From: Agelaius tricolor
Taxonomy: Eukaryota; Chordata; Aves; Passeriformes; Icteridae
Assembly (NCBI GenBank): GCA_023055355.1
Contig: JALJCS010000001.1
Span: 80,144,881-80,208,880 of the forward strand
DNA length: 64,000 bases
Direction of reading: 5' to 3'
Below, in pieces: positions 49,848-62,760 of this stretch; position 1 is the stretch's first letter, and each line of letters opens with the position of its first letter. Position numbers and translations under genes: made by a program. Below the pieces are notes generated by a model. It saw only the letters and a program-made list of their open reading frames with translations, did not search any database and had not been told where the DNA came from.

Positions 49848-51627
49848 ATGAGGAAGAAAAAGTTGAATACTCTTGTGCAACAGAAAAAAAAACCTGCCAA
49901 AGGTAGGTAAAAATGTATTGCAGGCAGTGATATGTTCTGGGCCAAATAAATGGCATCTGAGCAGTCCATCCTACAGATTTCAATATTTAGGTCCACATAA
50001 AGCTCTAGAGATACAGATGCAGATAAAGGGATACAAATGCAATCTGATGCCACTGCACCTTGCATCATTCCTCTCCTGGTCCCTTGGTAGCATTTTACTT
50101 GTATCACACACTGCAGGTGTTAAAAGAGAAAGGAAATGAAAGGCGTGGTGACCAAAAGCAGATTTATTCTTTAAGGAAAGGATTAAGACACAAAATGGAA
50201 AATTTACCTTCTTCTGAAACCTGGCACAAAAGAACTGTGTATTAAAGATTAAGAGTTAGTGTTTCTTCAGCCGTGCTCCCACAAGATATCAAGCCCTGTA
50301 ATGCCAAGGTTGCCATGGATATCCCTATTGATTAATAAATAGTGTTATTAAGTCCCATGTAAATAGTGAATAACTGTCAGTTCTGAAAGAGATGTGGACT
50401 TTTTAGGTAATAGGCTTTTTTTTTTTTTCTTAATTAAATAGGGGCTAGCTGAACATTTGAACTTCAGCTTAAATTTCCTCCTCTGCTTCACTTCTTTGTG
50501 TTTTGTTAAGCAAGTATATCCCAATGGCTGGTGTACACAAGAAAAGAGGAAACATCAAATAAAACACAAATTAAAACTGAGATTGGTCCAGAGTCCAGGT
50601 TCATCTGGTGAAAAGTCAAGGAAAGAAAGAAAAGGATAACTGCTAAACAATAAGAGAAATACTGGATTATTTCAGAAAAGCCTTCTAAAGATAGCAGCTC
50701 CAGGTCTCTAGGAATAAATTTGTCTCACTGGCAAGAACAGATTTGTCTCATAACAGCAGCTACAAATCTCACTGCTCAACATCATCATGTAAAAGCTCTG
50801 AAAATGTTCTTCAGACATGAACTGAGCAGCAAACTCCTGCGATATGATGGAGAATTGGGCTTGTCATCTCATCAAGAGAAGCTGAACATAAAATTCACCT
50901 GATGCCACACCAGCTCTGTAGGAGAAGTACAGCCAGGGTCAAGGCTCTTCCCCCTTTACAAAAAGTGACCTTTGTAGGTTAGAAGATAAACCAGCAGCAG
51001 TCTGAGATCTTGAGAACCTCAGGTGGTTGGACTGAGCTGGATATGACCTGGCATGGTCCATACTCTAGTGCTTCCCTAGTTTCTGCATGCAAACAAGTGT
51101 GCTGGGGCTAATGAATGCAATGACTGATTGTGAATGCAGGCATCCTGACTGGTTTTTCTGCAATATGTGTCTATTTTTTCCATAAAGATTATTGCAAGTG
51201 AGATGGTGCTGGCATGAAATTTATCCAAGGGTTATCAAACTCAGACTCTAATATGCACACTCCTACGAGCAAAGAACATGCCTATGCCATGACTTACACC
51301 AGAGGTGCCGGCCACAGGCATTCAGCCAGGAGCAGAAACAAAGCTGGGTGATTTAGGTGAACATCCACAAGCACCATGAAAAAATAAAGAACCACCAAAG
51401 CTCAAAATCATTAATGCAAAGACTAGGTCCTAACCAACTAAAGGTACAAATTCCTGCTTTTGTGGATAGCAAATTTGTAAAGGTAATTCACATCCTAGTG
51501 AAAGACAGAATGTCTAGTCTGGATGAGCCAAATCTGTATGGCTACAGCAGCAGCAGTAGCAGCATAACAGCAGTTCACATCAACTGAGAATCAGGTCTAA
51601 ACCTGTAAAAAAGGAAGTTGAAAATAG

Positions 51628-51647
51628 AAATAAATAAATAAATAAAT
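51628..51647. repeat. (AAAT)5 microsatellite
   Basis: Five perfect AAAT units. Short and unremarkable; listed for completeness. Confidence 0.95.
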
Positions 51648-53151
51648 GCATGAATTGCCTGCTGCTAATTGTTTGTTTAGCTCTGTTTAGGAACAAAATG
51701 CTAAAAAGAAAAAAACCCAAATTATTGTCAGTCAGTTCTGGGTTGCCCAAGGTAACAAATATTCTTCTCAGCTTGTTATTTAAGTATATAAGGCAAAGTT
51801 AAACACAGCCTAAATTAATCCTAATGAAAAGATTTTAGTAATACCACAAGAAGAGGCTAGCAATTAAAATTTTCAGATAAAGATGTTGTGTTAACTATCT
51901 TCAATAGACCATCCAATCTCTACCTGCAATCCTAACAGAAATAAGATCCTGTTGGTTTTATCTTACTGTAGCTAGACAAGACAAGCCTTTGGCTGGTGAT
52001 TTAAGACTGGCCTTCACTAATTGCTTGATGACAGCTGCCTCAGTACTTCACCTTCCTTCATTGTGGAAGAGATACAGCAGAAAACTGGGTTTCAGTGAAA
52101 GAGGATCAAGCTGCAAAACAGATCCTTTTTGAGAACTCTGAGTGTACTGCACATATTGTAAAAATTCCCAACCCCTTCCAGGACTACTGGTACTATGGTG
52201 ACATAAATAAAGAGAGCTGCCTAGAATTTTTTACATTATTGACATATCAGACATACCGTTATTTTGGTTATAAAACAAAATCAACAAGATTTTGGTTTTC
52301 AAAAGCTGCAAATGGAAACATTCTTCATTGCAAGGGAAAAGATTAAGGTCTTTGGACAAAAAAAAGCCATGAACATTTTCAAGAGGTATTGTTACATTTG
52401 CCATTAAAGTCTTTCTTCAAATTGAATTGCCTTTGAAAAAATGTCAAGGGAATATTTTTTACTCTATCCTGTATGCAGAAGAATCATATACTAAAGAACT
52501 GACTCTTTGAATAGGCCCTGAGCATGATCCTATCAGACAGGATTTTTTTCATATAGCTTTGGAAGAATTTTTCAAGTGAGAAACCCCTGAAAATTGTGAA
52601 TACCATTCTAAAAGATGGTTCTTCCTAACTTTGTGGCTCACTGGTACTGCTCAGCTCTTGCAGACAGGTCACAGGTGTTTGAAAGCCTAGCAAATGTAGC
52701 AGTGTAAATGCAAACTGGGCTCTTGTCCAGGGCCAGCTCAGAGCTCATTGCAGAAGCAGGAAAAACTGAGCTCTGCTGCCCTAGGAAAGAGATGGTAAGC
52801 AGGAGAATGCACTGTTCCCTCTGTAGGAAGAGGAACAAAGAGGAGACAGCAAATGTGAAGTAGAAGTGTCCTGGAGAGTTAGGATCTGGCTTGTGCTACA
52901 AACAGGAACGGTGCAGCTGGGGATCAGTCACAGGGACAACTTTAGCCCACATCTATCTGCTGCTCCATGCCCAATCTTCAGCCTTCTTCATCAGGGCTCC
53001 ACTACAGTAGGTGGAAAATCCATAGCTTTTGGTGCCACCCTCTCCTGTACCAGCAGCTGTCAATACCTCCGGGATTTCAAAATATTTGGGAAAACGTGGC
53101 AAAATATATTACTCTTTCCCTCACTGCCAGCTGCAGTAGCTTGAAGTATTG

Positions 53152-53177
53152 CTACTTGACAAAACTACTTGACAAAA
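53152..53177. repeat. Exact 13-bp tandem duplication
   Basis: CTACTTGACAAAA occurs twice in direct succession with no mismatch. This is a small slippage-type duplication. Confidence 0.95.
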
Positions 53178-55305
53178 AATGTCACACAGTTGTCTTTACT
53201 GTTCAGTTAGATTATCTTAGAGAAGTGTGAAGGGCTAGAACAATTTTAGGATGAATCAAATAACTTCATTCCCAAAAGCTCAATAAACACAACACCAAAG
53301 GCTTCCCTCTTGATTCATTTGCTAGAGAAAGCCATCATGGCACATTTGTTGTGGTTGAACTCCACCACGCTGGGCACTTCAGCTTTACCTTGCTGGAGAA
53401 CAAAGTTAGACAGGAGGTTGTGCTGGAATTACAAGTTTAAGAGTTGAAAGTTAATTTAATCCAGGTCTCCAGCCTTGTTAGTTCATTTGTGCTGTCTTTA
53501 CCTCCAGCAGCCATGGTACAATGCTCAGAGCCACCACAGCCAATTGAAAGGGTTCAGCTCATTAAGAATTTTCATTTCTTGTCTGAACTCCTTCAAGAGA
53601 GTGTCATTTTGCTTTAATGAATTCATTGCACATGACACCATGGTGGTTTTATGAATATGGATTTACCTTCTAATTACTTCAGCAGTTAGAGAAAGGGAGA
53701 CAGGAAAGGCAGAGACTTTTAAGGGTGCTACCATGCAGTTCTACACCTTCTGCAAAGGCCATTTCTTGCTTTTGTTTGTTTTAGATATTTCACAGTGGTT
53801 TGTTTACTCACAGCTCATGCTCTTTTCAGTGCAAGCACTCCCCAGCTCAAATAGTTTTCAAGAAACAGTTTATTAATGGTCACATTACGGAGATATAAGG
53901 ATAACAGAAGGGTCATTGACTTCTACATGAGACACTCAAAGAAAGATGGAAAGAAGGTGGGAATAAATGCTTAACATGGGAGACATTCAGGACTTCAGCT
54001 ATTGGTGCATAGTGTAAGCACCATGGTAACTTCTCTTCATTGATTAGGTCATGCTCTGGTAGTTCTGCAACTAAAATTATCTGGATGGCTCATTGAACTC
54101 AAAACTTCACTGCCCTACCAGCTGTAGTAGGCTGGCTCTTCCAGGCTCTCAAAGGACTTGAATGTGGCTCTTGATTTTTCTGAGTAGCGACGGGAATAAT
54201 GCAGAAGTACATGTGGTGCTGGCACTCAGAGACAGGAGGGATAACCTTTGCTTTTGTATTTGTAGACAAATGATATTAGGAAGCTCTCAGAAGGGTTTCA
54301 AGTCCCTGTGGGCTCCCAAGGAAGAGCTGGCCACCTGCTACTTCCCACTGTTCCATGTGCAAGTAAGGAAAAGGCAGAACATCTTAGCTTCTTAACAAAT
54401 AAACAAGCAACCAACTGAAGCTTGGGCTATTAAATAAATCAATAGCATTATATTAAACCATAAGGCTCCTTTTTCTCAGAGCACCAGCATTGTAGAGCCT
54501 CCTTATATTTGCACTAGACAAATACTTAAAATATCTCAGCAATTATTTCATGTTGGCACAATAATAGCTTAACTAGAATGGATCTTCTTATACATGAGAA
54601 TACAGTGAATGATTGTCTTGCTAAGAAAAGCCTAACCCTTAAGAGGGTTCGTGTTCTTCTTCTAATGACTCACTTTAGGAGAGGTAGATAGGCAGGAAGG
54701 ATGATTCATCTCAGGACACCTACTGTACACTATTCTGGAATACATTTTTCTTCATCTCTCTCCCACTCTACCTATCAGAAAGGGATAAACAAAACCATAA
54801 GAGCTTGGGGATTGAAAGAGAAGGGGAAATTGGCTAAAAGTCAATGCTGGCAATGGGGTGTCTTTACAAATGAGTAAAATAGTGGTGACATCAGCACACT
54901 GACATATTGGCTTCACAGGTCAGATTGACCATAGCAGATATTACCAATAAATCTGTAAGCCTCAAGATGGAATGCTGAGTCAAAAGTTCAGCTACTTTCT
55001 CACGCTTTGCCTCCAAGCTTTTGCAAATTGCAACTGGTATTCCAAGACCTGTTTCCTCTAAGAGCCCAGGAGTGAAATTTCAGGGAAAACAAGAACAGAT
55101 AGCAATTCAGTCACGGGCTTGATATAGCAAAAGGAAAATGACAGTGTTATGATTTTCTGAAACTCACCTTTGAAAAGAGGTCAAGAGAACCAACTCAATA
55201 ATATACTTTGATGTCACAGAAAATTTGCTAGTAGTGCAGCCATGCATTAAGTGCCATTCAGGCACTAGCAAGCTTGGTACAGTCCACTGACGATTATCCT
55301 CTCCT

Positions 55306-55412
55306 GATCATAGAAAAAAAAGTTGTTTCCAACACCTCAGGAATGGGAAGGGATGACATTTACTAGATCAGGTTACTCAGGGTCTCATTCAACCTGGCCT
55401 TGAACACTAACA
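55306..55412 (-). mobile_element. CR1 LINE, minus-strand short fragment
   Basis: Plus-strand sequence reads GATCATAGAA, then ACACCTCAGGAATGGGAAGG, CTAGATCAGGTTACTCAGGG and TCTCATTCAACCTGGCCTTG, which is the reverse complement of a CR1 3' end. It is only about 107 bp, with internal loss relative to the usual order (the TTGGGTTGGAAGGGACC portion is eroded). It stops about 65 bp before a larger plus-strand CR1, so the two lie in opposite orientation with their 3' ends pointing away from each other. Confidence 0.78.
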
Positions 55413-55477
55413 GATATTTCTGCTGGGAATCAGTGATACAGACAGAAGGAATCCAAGGAGTATCAAAAAGGGTTACA

Positions 55478-55978
55478 GTGTGGTGTGGTCAGCATGCTGG
55501 ACACATGGGATGTCATCCAAAGGCACCTGGACAGGCTGAAGGACTGGTCCCATGCAAACTTCATTAAATTCAGCACAGAAAAATTCAAAGTCCTGCACCT
55601 TGGTGAGGGCAATCTCAAGCACAAACACAGGCTCAGTGGGGAATGGACTGAGAACAAACCTCAGGAGAAGGTCTTTGGTAATATTGGCTGATGAGAAACT
55701 CAGCATGACCCAGCCATGTGCCCTTGCATCCCAGAAAGCCAAACATGTCCTGGGCTGCATCCAAAGCTCTGTGGGCAGCAGAAGGAGGGGATTCTGCCCC
55801 TCTGCTCTGCCCTGGTGAGACCCCACCTGCAGGGCTGCATCCAGCCCTGGGGTCCCTGCACAAGAAGGACATTGTTGGAGTGAGTCCAGAGGAGGCCACA
55901 AAGATGCTCAGAGGGATGGAGCACCTCTCCTGTGAGGACAGGCTGACAGAGATGGAGCTGTTTAGCCTGGAGAAGTGA
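55478..55978 (+). pseudogene. CR1 ORF2 C-terminal remnant, frameshifted
   Basis: Translation follows the CR1 ORF2 C-terminal end through three frames: HANFIKFSTEKFKVLHLG in the frame of 55485-55691, then SQKAKHVLGCIQSSVGSRRR in the frame of 55552-55818, then EEATKMLRGMEHLSCEDRLT and FSLEK in the frame of 55718-55978, which terminates at the normal ORF2 end before the 3' untranslated region. At least two frame-changing indels separate the pieces. Family knowledge: this end lies downstream of the reverse transcriptase domain, so no catalytic motif is expected or present. Confidence 0.88.
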
Positions 55979-56332
55979 AGGCTCCCTGGAGACCTTAGAC
56001 ACCTTCCAGTGCCAAACGGTGACTACAAGAGAGGTAGACAGGGATTTTTTACAAGGCCATGCAGTGATAGGACAAGAGGGAATAGATTTAAACTGCAAGA
56101 AAGTAGGTTTAGGTATGATATTAGGAAAAAATTCTTGACTGTGAGAGTGGTGAGGTACTAGAACAGCTTGCCTAGAAAAAGCATGGACACCTCATCCCTG
56201 GAATTGTTTCAGATCAGCCTGGAAGGGGCTTTGAGCAATCTAGTCTAGTAGTTGTTCCGGCTCACAGCACAGGGATTTGGAACTACAGGATCTTTAAGGT
56301 CCCTTACAACATGAACTGTCCTATGGTTGATT
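55478..56332 (+). mobile_element. CR1 LINE, plus-strand, about 855 bp
   Basis: The longest CR1 in the window. It begins within ORF2 (GTGGTCAGCATGCTGGACAC), continues through AAAGTCCTGCACCTTGGTGA, CAGAAAGCCAAACATGTCCT, GAGACCCCACCTGCAGGGCT, GAGGAGGCCACAAAGATGCT, CTGTTTAGCCTGGAGAAGTG, GATAGGACAAGAGGGAATAG and AGGATCTTTAAGGTCCCTTA. It ends in a worn CTGTCCTATGGTTGATTC tail. Divergence and indels show an old copy. The ORF2 tail is disrupted, and nothing suggests activity. Confidence 0.95.
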
Positions 56333-59300
56333 CAAGCAAGCTGTGTTCCAGTCTGAATAGTGACACAGGAAAATAAATTTTAAGGTGGTGTTCACATGCC
56401 TAGGCAACAGATGCTCAAGTCATTTTTAACAATGGCTAGAAAAGGAAAAAATCATCTTGTAAAAGCCGAGGGCATTAGTAAAGAGATTGCTGAAGCCTGT
56501 TCAGGGATTATGCAATTGCAGTTGGCTTAAACATGCACTTAGAAACACTAAGTGGTGATTTAACAGGACTGATAACCCTGATAACCCTACGTAGCAAGTG
56601 ACTGAATACATCTGCAATTGCAAGTGCTGAAGATGTCAGGATAGGATACATGGGCTGGAAATTAAGCAGAAAGCTGCATTAGCAGAGGGAGGGCATTTGT
56701 AAAAATGCCATGGGGTAATTTATGACCACATTTAGTGACAATTTAGTTCTCTAGCTCATCAGAAATGCACAAGCTGCAGCAAAACATTACACCCTGTTAA
56801 AGCACAATGTCTGCAGTGAAAGATTTGCCTGTTGACAAAACACTGCTACATCCTATGATACTCCAGATTCACTTCTGTCCTCCCAATTCAGGTTCAACAC
56901 AGATACATATCCTATGGCAACTAACCTGCAGTGATAGATTAAAATAAATGGAAGTCAAGGGAGAAAATTATATGTAAAATATAAACATTGCTGTCTGCTG
57001 GAAGCTTGCATACCCTCAGTTAGGTCTAGCAACTTCATTCTGCCAGTCTGGATCTGTGAGTATTGCAGGTGACTTTAAATGGGCAGGAGCTTGTAGGAAC
57101 AAACTTTCTTAAAAATATGACTGCTATTCCATTGCTTCCCTTGGAGGCCTTGCTATCCAGGGATGTAATAATAATGATGATAACAATGTGATAGCCTTGT
57201 GTCAGCTGAGCAAATGAAGAGATCGTGTGCAATTTGAATTCTCTTTAGATGGGCAAGAAAGTTTGAGCTTCTTATAGAACCAAGTCCTTGAAGAGAGTAG
57301 CTGGCTTACAAATACAAATACAGCTGAAATTTTCCCACAGAAACAAGTTAGCTATTACTGCACAACTTCAGAAATCCAGACTCTGAAGCTTGCCTTACTG
57401 AACATGTTCTTCCAGCTCTAGTGGGGCCATTGAGAGCATGGACCAAATCCCCACCCTCAACACAGACTATTCCTGAATTAAGGATAATAAGATAGAGCAC
57501 ATTTTCATGATTATGTATCTACAACACTCTAGGGTAGTTTTTCAAAGGAGCATTTGCTGGGTGAACACAGAACTCTGTTCAGTAGTGACAGTGACGATGA
57601 CTTAAATATCTGCAAGAAATCAATCTGTAGCTTCTGAAAGACAACAGATTCACCAGGCAACTCCAGCTGATCATCCTAGGACTTTTCACAGACAGACACA
57701 TGCCTGGCAGCAGAAAGATGGGTTTCCCTTTTTTTGTTTATACAGGAGAGCTGTCTACAGCCTCTGTCCAAGCACCAGTTTCTGAGTTCAGTATTTATGA
57801 CCAGAACCCTCATAAAAAGCCATGCTTTAAGAAAGGCTGCCATGATTCAGGTTTTTAATTTGGATTCAGGATCAAAGCTCACACAGACTGCTTCTATATC
57901 AAGAAATGAGGCAACACAGGCAGACACTGGGAGACACTGGTCTGTACTCTCAGGCTGCTAGAAGAGTCCTGGCAGTCTGTGCAAATGCTATAGCATCAAC
58001 CAAAACCTCTCCCAAGCTCAGAGAAGGTATTAGCACAGACCAGATTTTGCCCCCAGCAGGCACTGTGAATGTGGCCTTCCTATTTTGAAGGCTGAATTTT
58101 GACAGTGTACATGTGCCAGTTGACCTCAATACCCAAATACAGTTTAATATGTGTTTCATTTCTTAGTGGAAATCTGTAATAGATTCTGAAAATTTCATCC
58201 TGCATCTAACTCAAGAGTGGAGTCCAGAGCATCAGGGTGAGATTTAGGGCTTGTGAGAGACCACCAGAACACAATGACCACTGTACTCTGATTTGGCTTG
58301 TTGGAAGGATATTGTTATCACAACTCTCTCAGTTGAGCTAGGGATTTCTAACCTCAGTATTACCAAGAGTCTCAAGTTGCCAAAGGCTTAGAGCCTTGGT
58401 CTGGTGCTGGACCTACAGATGCCCCAGTCTCAGTGACTCTTTGCATCCATCTCTGACTGTCCAGGAATGGGAGGTTCCTCCTTTTTCCCTGTCACTCCAT
58501 GCAAGAGCCAGGCTTCTGCTGGTCTGGCAGCACCCCTGAGAGCCAAGGCAGGCGATGATGAGCACTGAGCACACACCTGCCTGTCACCAGCCAGGGAAAC
58601 CCAAAAACATCAACCTCAGTGAGAGCTCTGGTTCTCTGCAGCCCAGAAATGAGGCACTGCTGACTGATAACCCCCCTGGCAGACTGAGGCCGGATAAGCA
58701 AAGCAGGGCAGGCTTTCCAACAACCTTGGCCAAGCCACGGGGCACCTTGCCAGGAAAGATATGGCAGAGCATAAAGCATAACTATGCTGAATGGTGCCTT
58801 GGACTCTCATTCAGGTTCTCTGCTCTGAGCACTGGCTTGGCTTAGCAGGATGATTGAGAAGGTTAAAAAATCCTGTCCTGTCCTGGACCAGATGTTTGTG
58901 TCCTTGACTGCTGTGTGACCTGTCCTGTGCCGTGGAAGAGCTGCTGTGTTTCATCTCCATCTGTCCACAGGCTTCCCATTGCCAGGAAATTATGCCATCA
59001 GGAAGCATTCAGTATCTGCACTGCCCATGGGTGGATTTGATGGATCTGGGCCAGAGACACACATGGGTTTTGGGCTCCAAAACAGAACTCTGCAAATAAA
59101 AAGAATTAAGCTCTCATGAATGGAGAAGGTTGTAAAAGTGGTTGTGTCATCCTGCTCTCCCCTGAAAGGTGGAAGTGAAATGCTGGCAATTTGGGATCAC
59201 TTGTGGGAGTAGGTTTGATTACAAAACTTTGTATTTGTGACATTTCTGTAAATGTCATTCTACTAAGACATACACTCTGCACTTGAGTCAGGCTCTTTCC

Positions 59301-59434
59301 TTCCGATAGCTGAAGTGTTAATTATTAATCATCAAAACACAATTACTGGCACTCTGCTCCCAGAGGAGATAGAGGTTTAGCTTACAGTGGTGTCCTCCAA
59401 TAACATAAATACTTACACTAATCCTTTTCTTTAG
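56333..59434. other. Non-coding DNA, no gene seen
   Basis: A+T-leaning sequence, then a GC-richer CpG-poor block about 58490-59010 with several opposing frames of 60-96 codons and no recognisable content. Tiny direct repeats occur (CTGATAACC twice near 56569-56589). The 5' part of the LTR ending at 59619 may extend back into the last 300 bases of this stretch. Confidence 0.45.
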
Positions 59435-59619
59435 TAACAATCACATTTGACCAAAGACACAAGCCACAGCTGCACGTGTGAGTACATGTGTGTGTAATTT
59501 ATGAGATTTGATTAACTGTGGGTCCACAGTCTATGTATAAACCTCTCATGCTATCAGAATAAACAGTCCCTTTCGATGGCTGGCTCCACGCTATCTTTGT
59601 TTGTTCTCTATCTGCCACA
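59435..59619 (+). mobile_element. Probable 3' part of an endogenous-retrovirus LTR
   Basis: A compact retroviral-promoter-like arrangement: a TATA-like TATGTATAAA at 59532-59541, an AATAAA poly(A) signal at 59558-59563, then a G/T-rich stretch (TTTCGATGGCTGGCTCCACG, CTTTGTTTGTTCTC) and a possible CA terminus at 59618-59619. The short TATA-to-AATAAA spacing is characteristic of LTRs, where the signal lies in or near the R region. No adjacent internal viral sequence or primer-binding site is recognisable. The 5' end is unresolved, so the start given is only a conservative limit, and no target-site duplication could be established. Recognition of the family is from memory and uncertain. Confidence 0.45.
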
Positions 59620-62239
59620 GGTTAACTGGCTCTTAACACTGATCAGAACTACTGGTTTCCCCAGTAAAAAATAACTCATGAACTGCAAGGTTTTGTCATG
59701 GACTCCCAACCCAACTTTCTTGTGCTCTGTCTACAGTCTCATGTTAATTGTAAGTCCCCCTTTTTAAAGGCAGAGCCCCTTAATTCTGTTCCACAAAAGC
59801 AAACTGTCTTCAGCATTATTTGGTTCTCACTAAACACTTTCTTACTAAAAACTGTATTCACCCATTACCAAAAGATGCTTGCAGTGACACCAGGCAGACT
59901 TCTGACACAAGGCAGCTTTCAGGTAGAATATGGTATGTGGGGGTTCTGGTGTTGGAATTACACAGGAAAATATGCACACAAGCTCATGGCTGCAATGTCC
60001 CTCACGTCTCAGGCCTCCAGCAGGGTTGTAGTCATCTCAGCAGCATGTAACTGAGTTCATATCAGTCTGTGTGCCTTGGCTGCCCATCATTAAAAGCTCA
60101 TATCTGACCACAGGTCTTCCATCATTTCAATGAGATAACTGAGTTCAGCTGTTGACAGCTCTTCATATTCCTTCCATGCCAACTGGGAATAACATCTAGC
60201 TTTTATTTCCCAGTCCCAGAAATGAGATTAATCTCCCTGTCCTAAAAGATCACAGCACTGAAATCAGCAAGGAAATGTTCATGCTTTTCATAAAAATAAA
60301 TTTCCCATAATTCCTACAATCATATTTTAAGCTTGGGCTGATCTTGTCTTCTTGGAAGTCCCCTGCTCAGAATGGCAGTGAAGTCTGTTTCAGGCTGCCA
60401 GCTCAGATGTGCCACAGTGATAAAGATTATATCCTCAGATGAGCTGACAGCCCCACACAAGGCAGTATTTTCTTATATTGCCTGTTCTTTGACGAGTCTC
60501 AAACTGCTTCCCAGAAAAAAATAACAGAATGGGATTACAGCCCTCTTTGGAGAGGAAAGCAGAGCAACATACAGAAAGCACCTGGCTGAGATCAAAGGAA
60601 CTTGACCACGTGTTGACCTACACCTGGCTGCAGATTAAACAGGGAAGGCAGGAGCATTTTCTTTCACCACTCCCTTCCTGAGTACCCCAGCAGGGTCAAC
60701 ACAGCACACAAAAATAAACTGAGGTGGGTGTGAGGTTAATTCAACTTCCCATTAGTTGCAGTCATTTGTGAGCTGCTGGACAACCCATCCAGAGGTCCTT
60801 GCCATAACTTCCAGGGCACAAGCAGACAAGCACACACTCACTCCTGTTGTTCCAGTTTAATCTGCTGCCACATATGTGCCAACACTGCCATTTAGTGTGC
60901 TGGGCCTGCTGCAACAGCTTGGACATAAAAGACAACACTAATTGCAAACAATGATCCTACACAGAGGCAGACACATCTCTACCTGTTGTAAACCCCTACC
61001 AGCACAAGATGTTGGAAAGTGGCAGAGGTGGGGCTACCTTTTACAGAAAGTAATAGTGAAGGGTGATAGTGGCAAGAGCTCATGGAAATATGATCCGAAA
61101 TCTTAGTGAGTTCCTGTGAAAAAAACAAACGAAACAGAAGAAAGAAACAAAAAAAACCAAAAGAAAGAAAGAAACAGAAAAACCAATCTGTTTTGTTTGC
61201 AAGTAGACAACTATCATCCAAACTTAAAAAATCTCATTGGGATTAACCTTGTGATTCAATTCCTGGTCTTACTGAAGCTCAATAACCAGATGAAACAGCA
61301 ATTGTTAGTCATCTTAACCCTTTCTGTGGAGAGTCAGGATATTCTTAGCAAGTATTTTAAGCAACCCTTGATCTATTGATATCCTCGAAGCTACTCACAT
61401 GCTTTGATCTACAGCCTTGATCTGCAAAGACAGCTGAGACTTACCCTGCTCAACAAAGAGAACCCCCAACCAGCTAGCCTTGCAAATGCTTATGCTTCAG
61501 TGCAGGATCTGGCAGCTTTTATTTGTAACATTGCTCCAAGCTTTGTCATGGGTCTCCCTCTCCACCTATTCTCAGAGGAGATTTACACCCTTAACCCCTT
61601 AGAGTTTTCACAACAGGCCACACAGGCAGTCTGAAAGCTGCAGTGTTGGGTAGAGGTATCAGCAAGTTCTGAACAAATCTGCTGTGGTACTGAAGGCTGC
61701 CCAGACACAGCCATGGGGAGCTGATGTGGGATGCTCTGTCCTGCTCCTTCAAAACCCACGATGGTGCATCCTCCATTCCAGGTCTGAAACCACTGTTGGT
61801 ACTTTGCTGACTCTTGCAGATGTGCTGCCCTTCACTCAGCACAGGCTGTCCCTGCAAGCTGCCTTGCCCTCCTCCTGTGTCTGTATTTAACCAACTTGTC
61901 AATCCACTCCCAGCTCCTCAGAAATGTGCTGCCACACCAGTGGGGAGATGACACTCAATGTCCCTCACCAAGAGCCAGTGATGCAAATCTCAGCCAGCAC
62001 TGAGCTGGCTCCTGGGCATTGACATCATCTGAACAAATAGTTCAGGTAGCCCTTGGAGAGATGGGAGCCATGTCCTGTTTGGCACTATCCAAAGTTCAGA
62101 GCCCATCCAAAGAAGTTGAGACACTTGGTTAGGGGTCAGCATGGTGCTTGATGAAATTGGTGCTGGATGCAACAGCAGAGAAAGAGCAAGAAGAGACTTG
62201 AGGAGAAAGTGAGAGAACATGCATTTCCATAGGTCAGCT
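59620..62239. other. Non-coding DNA, no gene seen
   Basis: A+T-leaning sequence with no recognised gene. An A/G-rich low-complexity tract lies at 61116-61184. A GC-richer block about 61690-62010 supports opposing frames without recognisable content. Confidence 0.5.
61116..61184. repeat. A/G-rich low-complexity tract
   Basis: About 70 bases almost wholly of A and G with a few C (AAACAAACG, AAAGAAAGAAAG). It is purine-biased on the plus strand. The 87-codon open frame at 61116-61379 starts in this tract, and its first third is therefore compositional. Confidence 0.85.
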
Positions 62240-62760
62240 CTCCTCAGAGACATTAGAGGTTCATTGTAAGAGATATAAAAATAAATGTCAGATGGCTCTC
62301 TCTTGATTAATCAAGCTTGGCTTTGCTGTAGAGACATCTCCTTCAAATAGCCCTTTTTCCATTTGAAAGTCAAGGAAAAAGCCAGAGAGCATCTGACTCC
62401 TGAACAAGCAATACTGAAAGCAATTCAGGCTTATTTCTGTGGACATGCTTCCCCTATTATTTTAGCACAGCTGTGTAATCCCTGAGTAATTAAAACGTCT
62501 CCGCAAAGCTGCCACTCTCTTATGCCTTCTGATCTGTGTCAATGCTGATCTGTTCAGCTGTGTAGGAATATTAAGAGTGCCTGATATAGCTAAGTCTCTT
62601 CAGCTTTTATCCAAATGATCTCTTCAACATCAGCATCAGCTGAAGAGAAGGACAAATTCTTCTTTTAATGTAATTTCAGATTAACTGTTGCTTTGAATGC
62701 AATTTTAGTCTATTTACACCAGTCTGATAGCTATCAGCATTAAACAGCAGCAAAGCATTT
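62240..62760. promoter_or_regulatory. Candidate cis-regulatory block (palindrome-rich, unproven)
   Basis: A repeat-free interval with several perfect short palindromes and recognisable transcription-factor core motifs. There is a 14-bp palindrome CTTGATTAATCAAG at 62302-62315 (homeodomain/HNF1-like), a 12-bp palindrome TGATAGCTATCA at 62725-62736 (two opposed GATA cores), a forkhead-like TATTTAC just upstream at 62711-62717, E-box CAGCTG sites and a GAGTAATTAAAA segment. Such motifs occur by chance, so the call rests on their density and on the absence of repeats. Its activity and conservation are unknown. Confidence 0.2.

Larger units (their letters stand above)
49848..55305. other. Non-coding DNA, no gene seen
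   Basis: A+T-leaning sequence. Small visible repeats are a 13-T run at 50416-50428, an (AAAT)5 run at 51628-51647, an imperfect CAG run near 51545-51566 and an exact 13-bp tandem duplication (CTACTTGACAAAA) at 53152-53177. Short open frames have no recognisable content. No RNA gene or mobile element identified until the CR1 pair. Confidence 0.5.

Noticed and set aside
55473..55901. 142-codon minus-strand open frame
   Set aside because: It is the antisense of the plus-strand CR1 ORF2 tail at 55478-55978.
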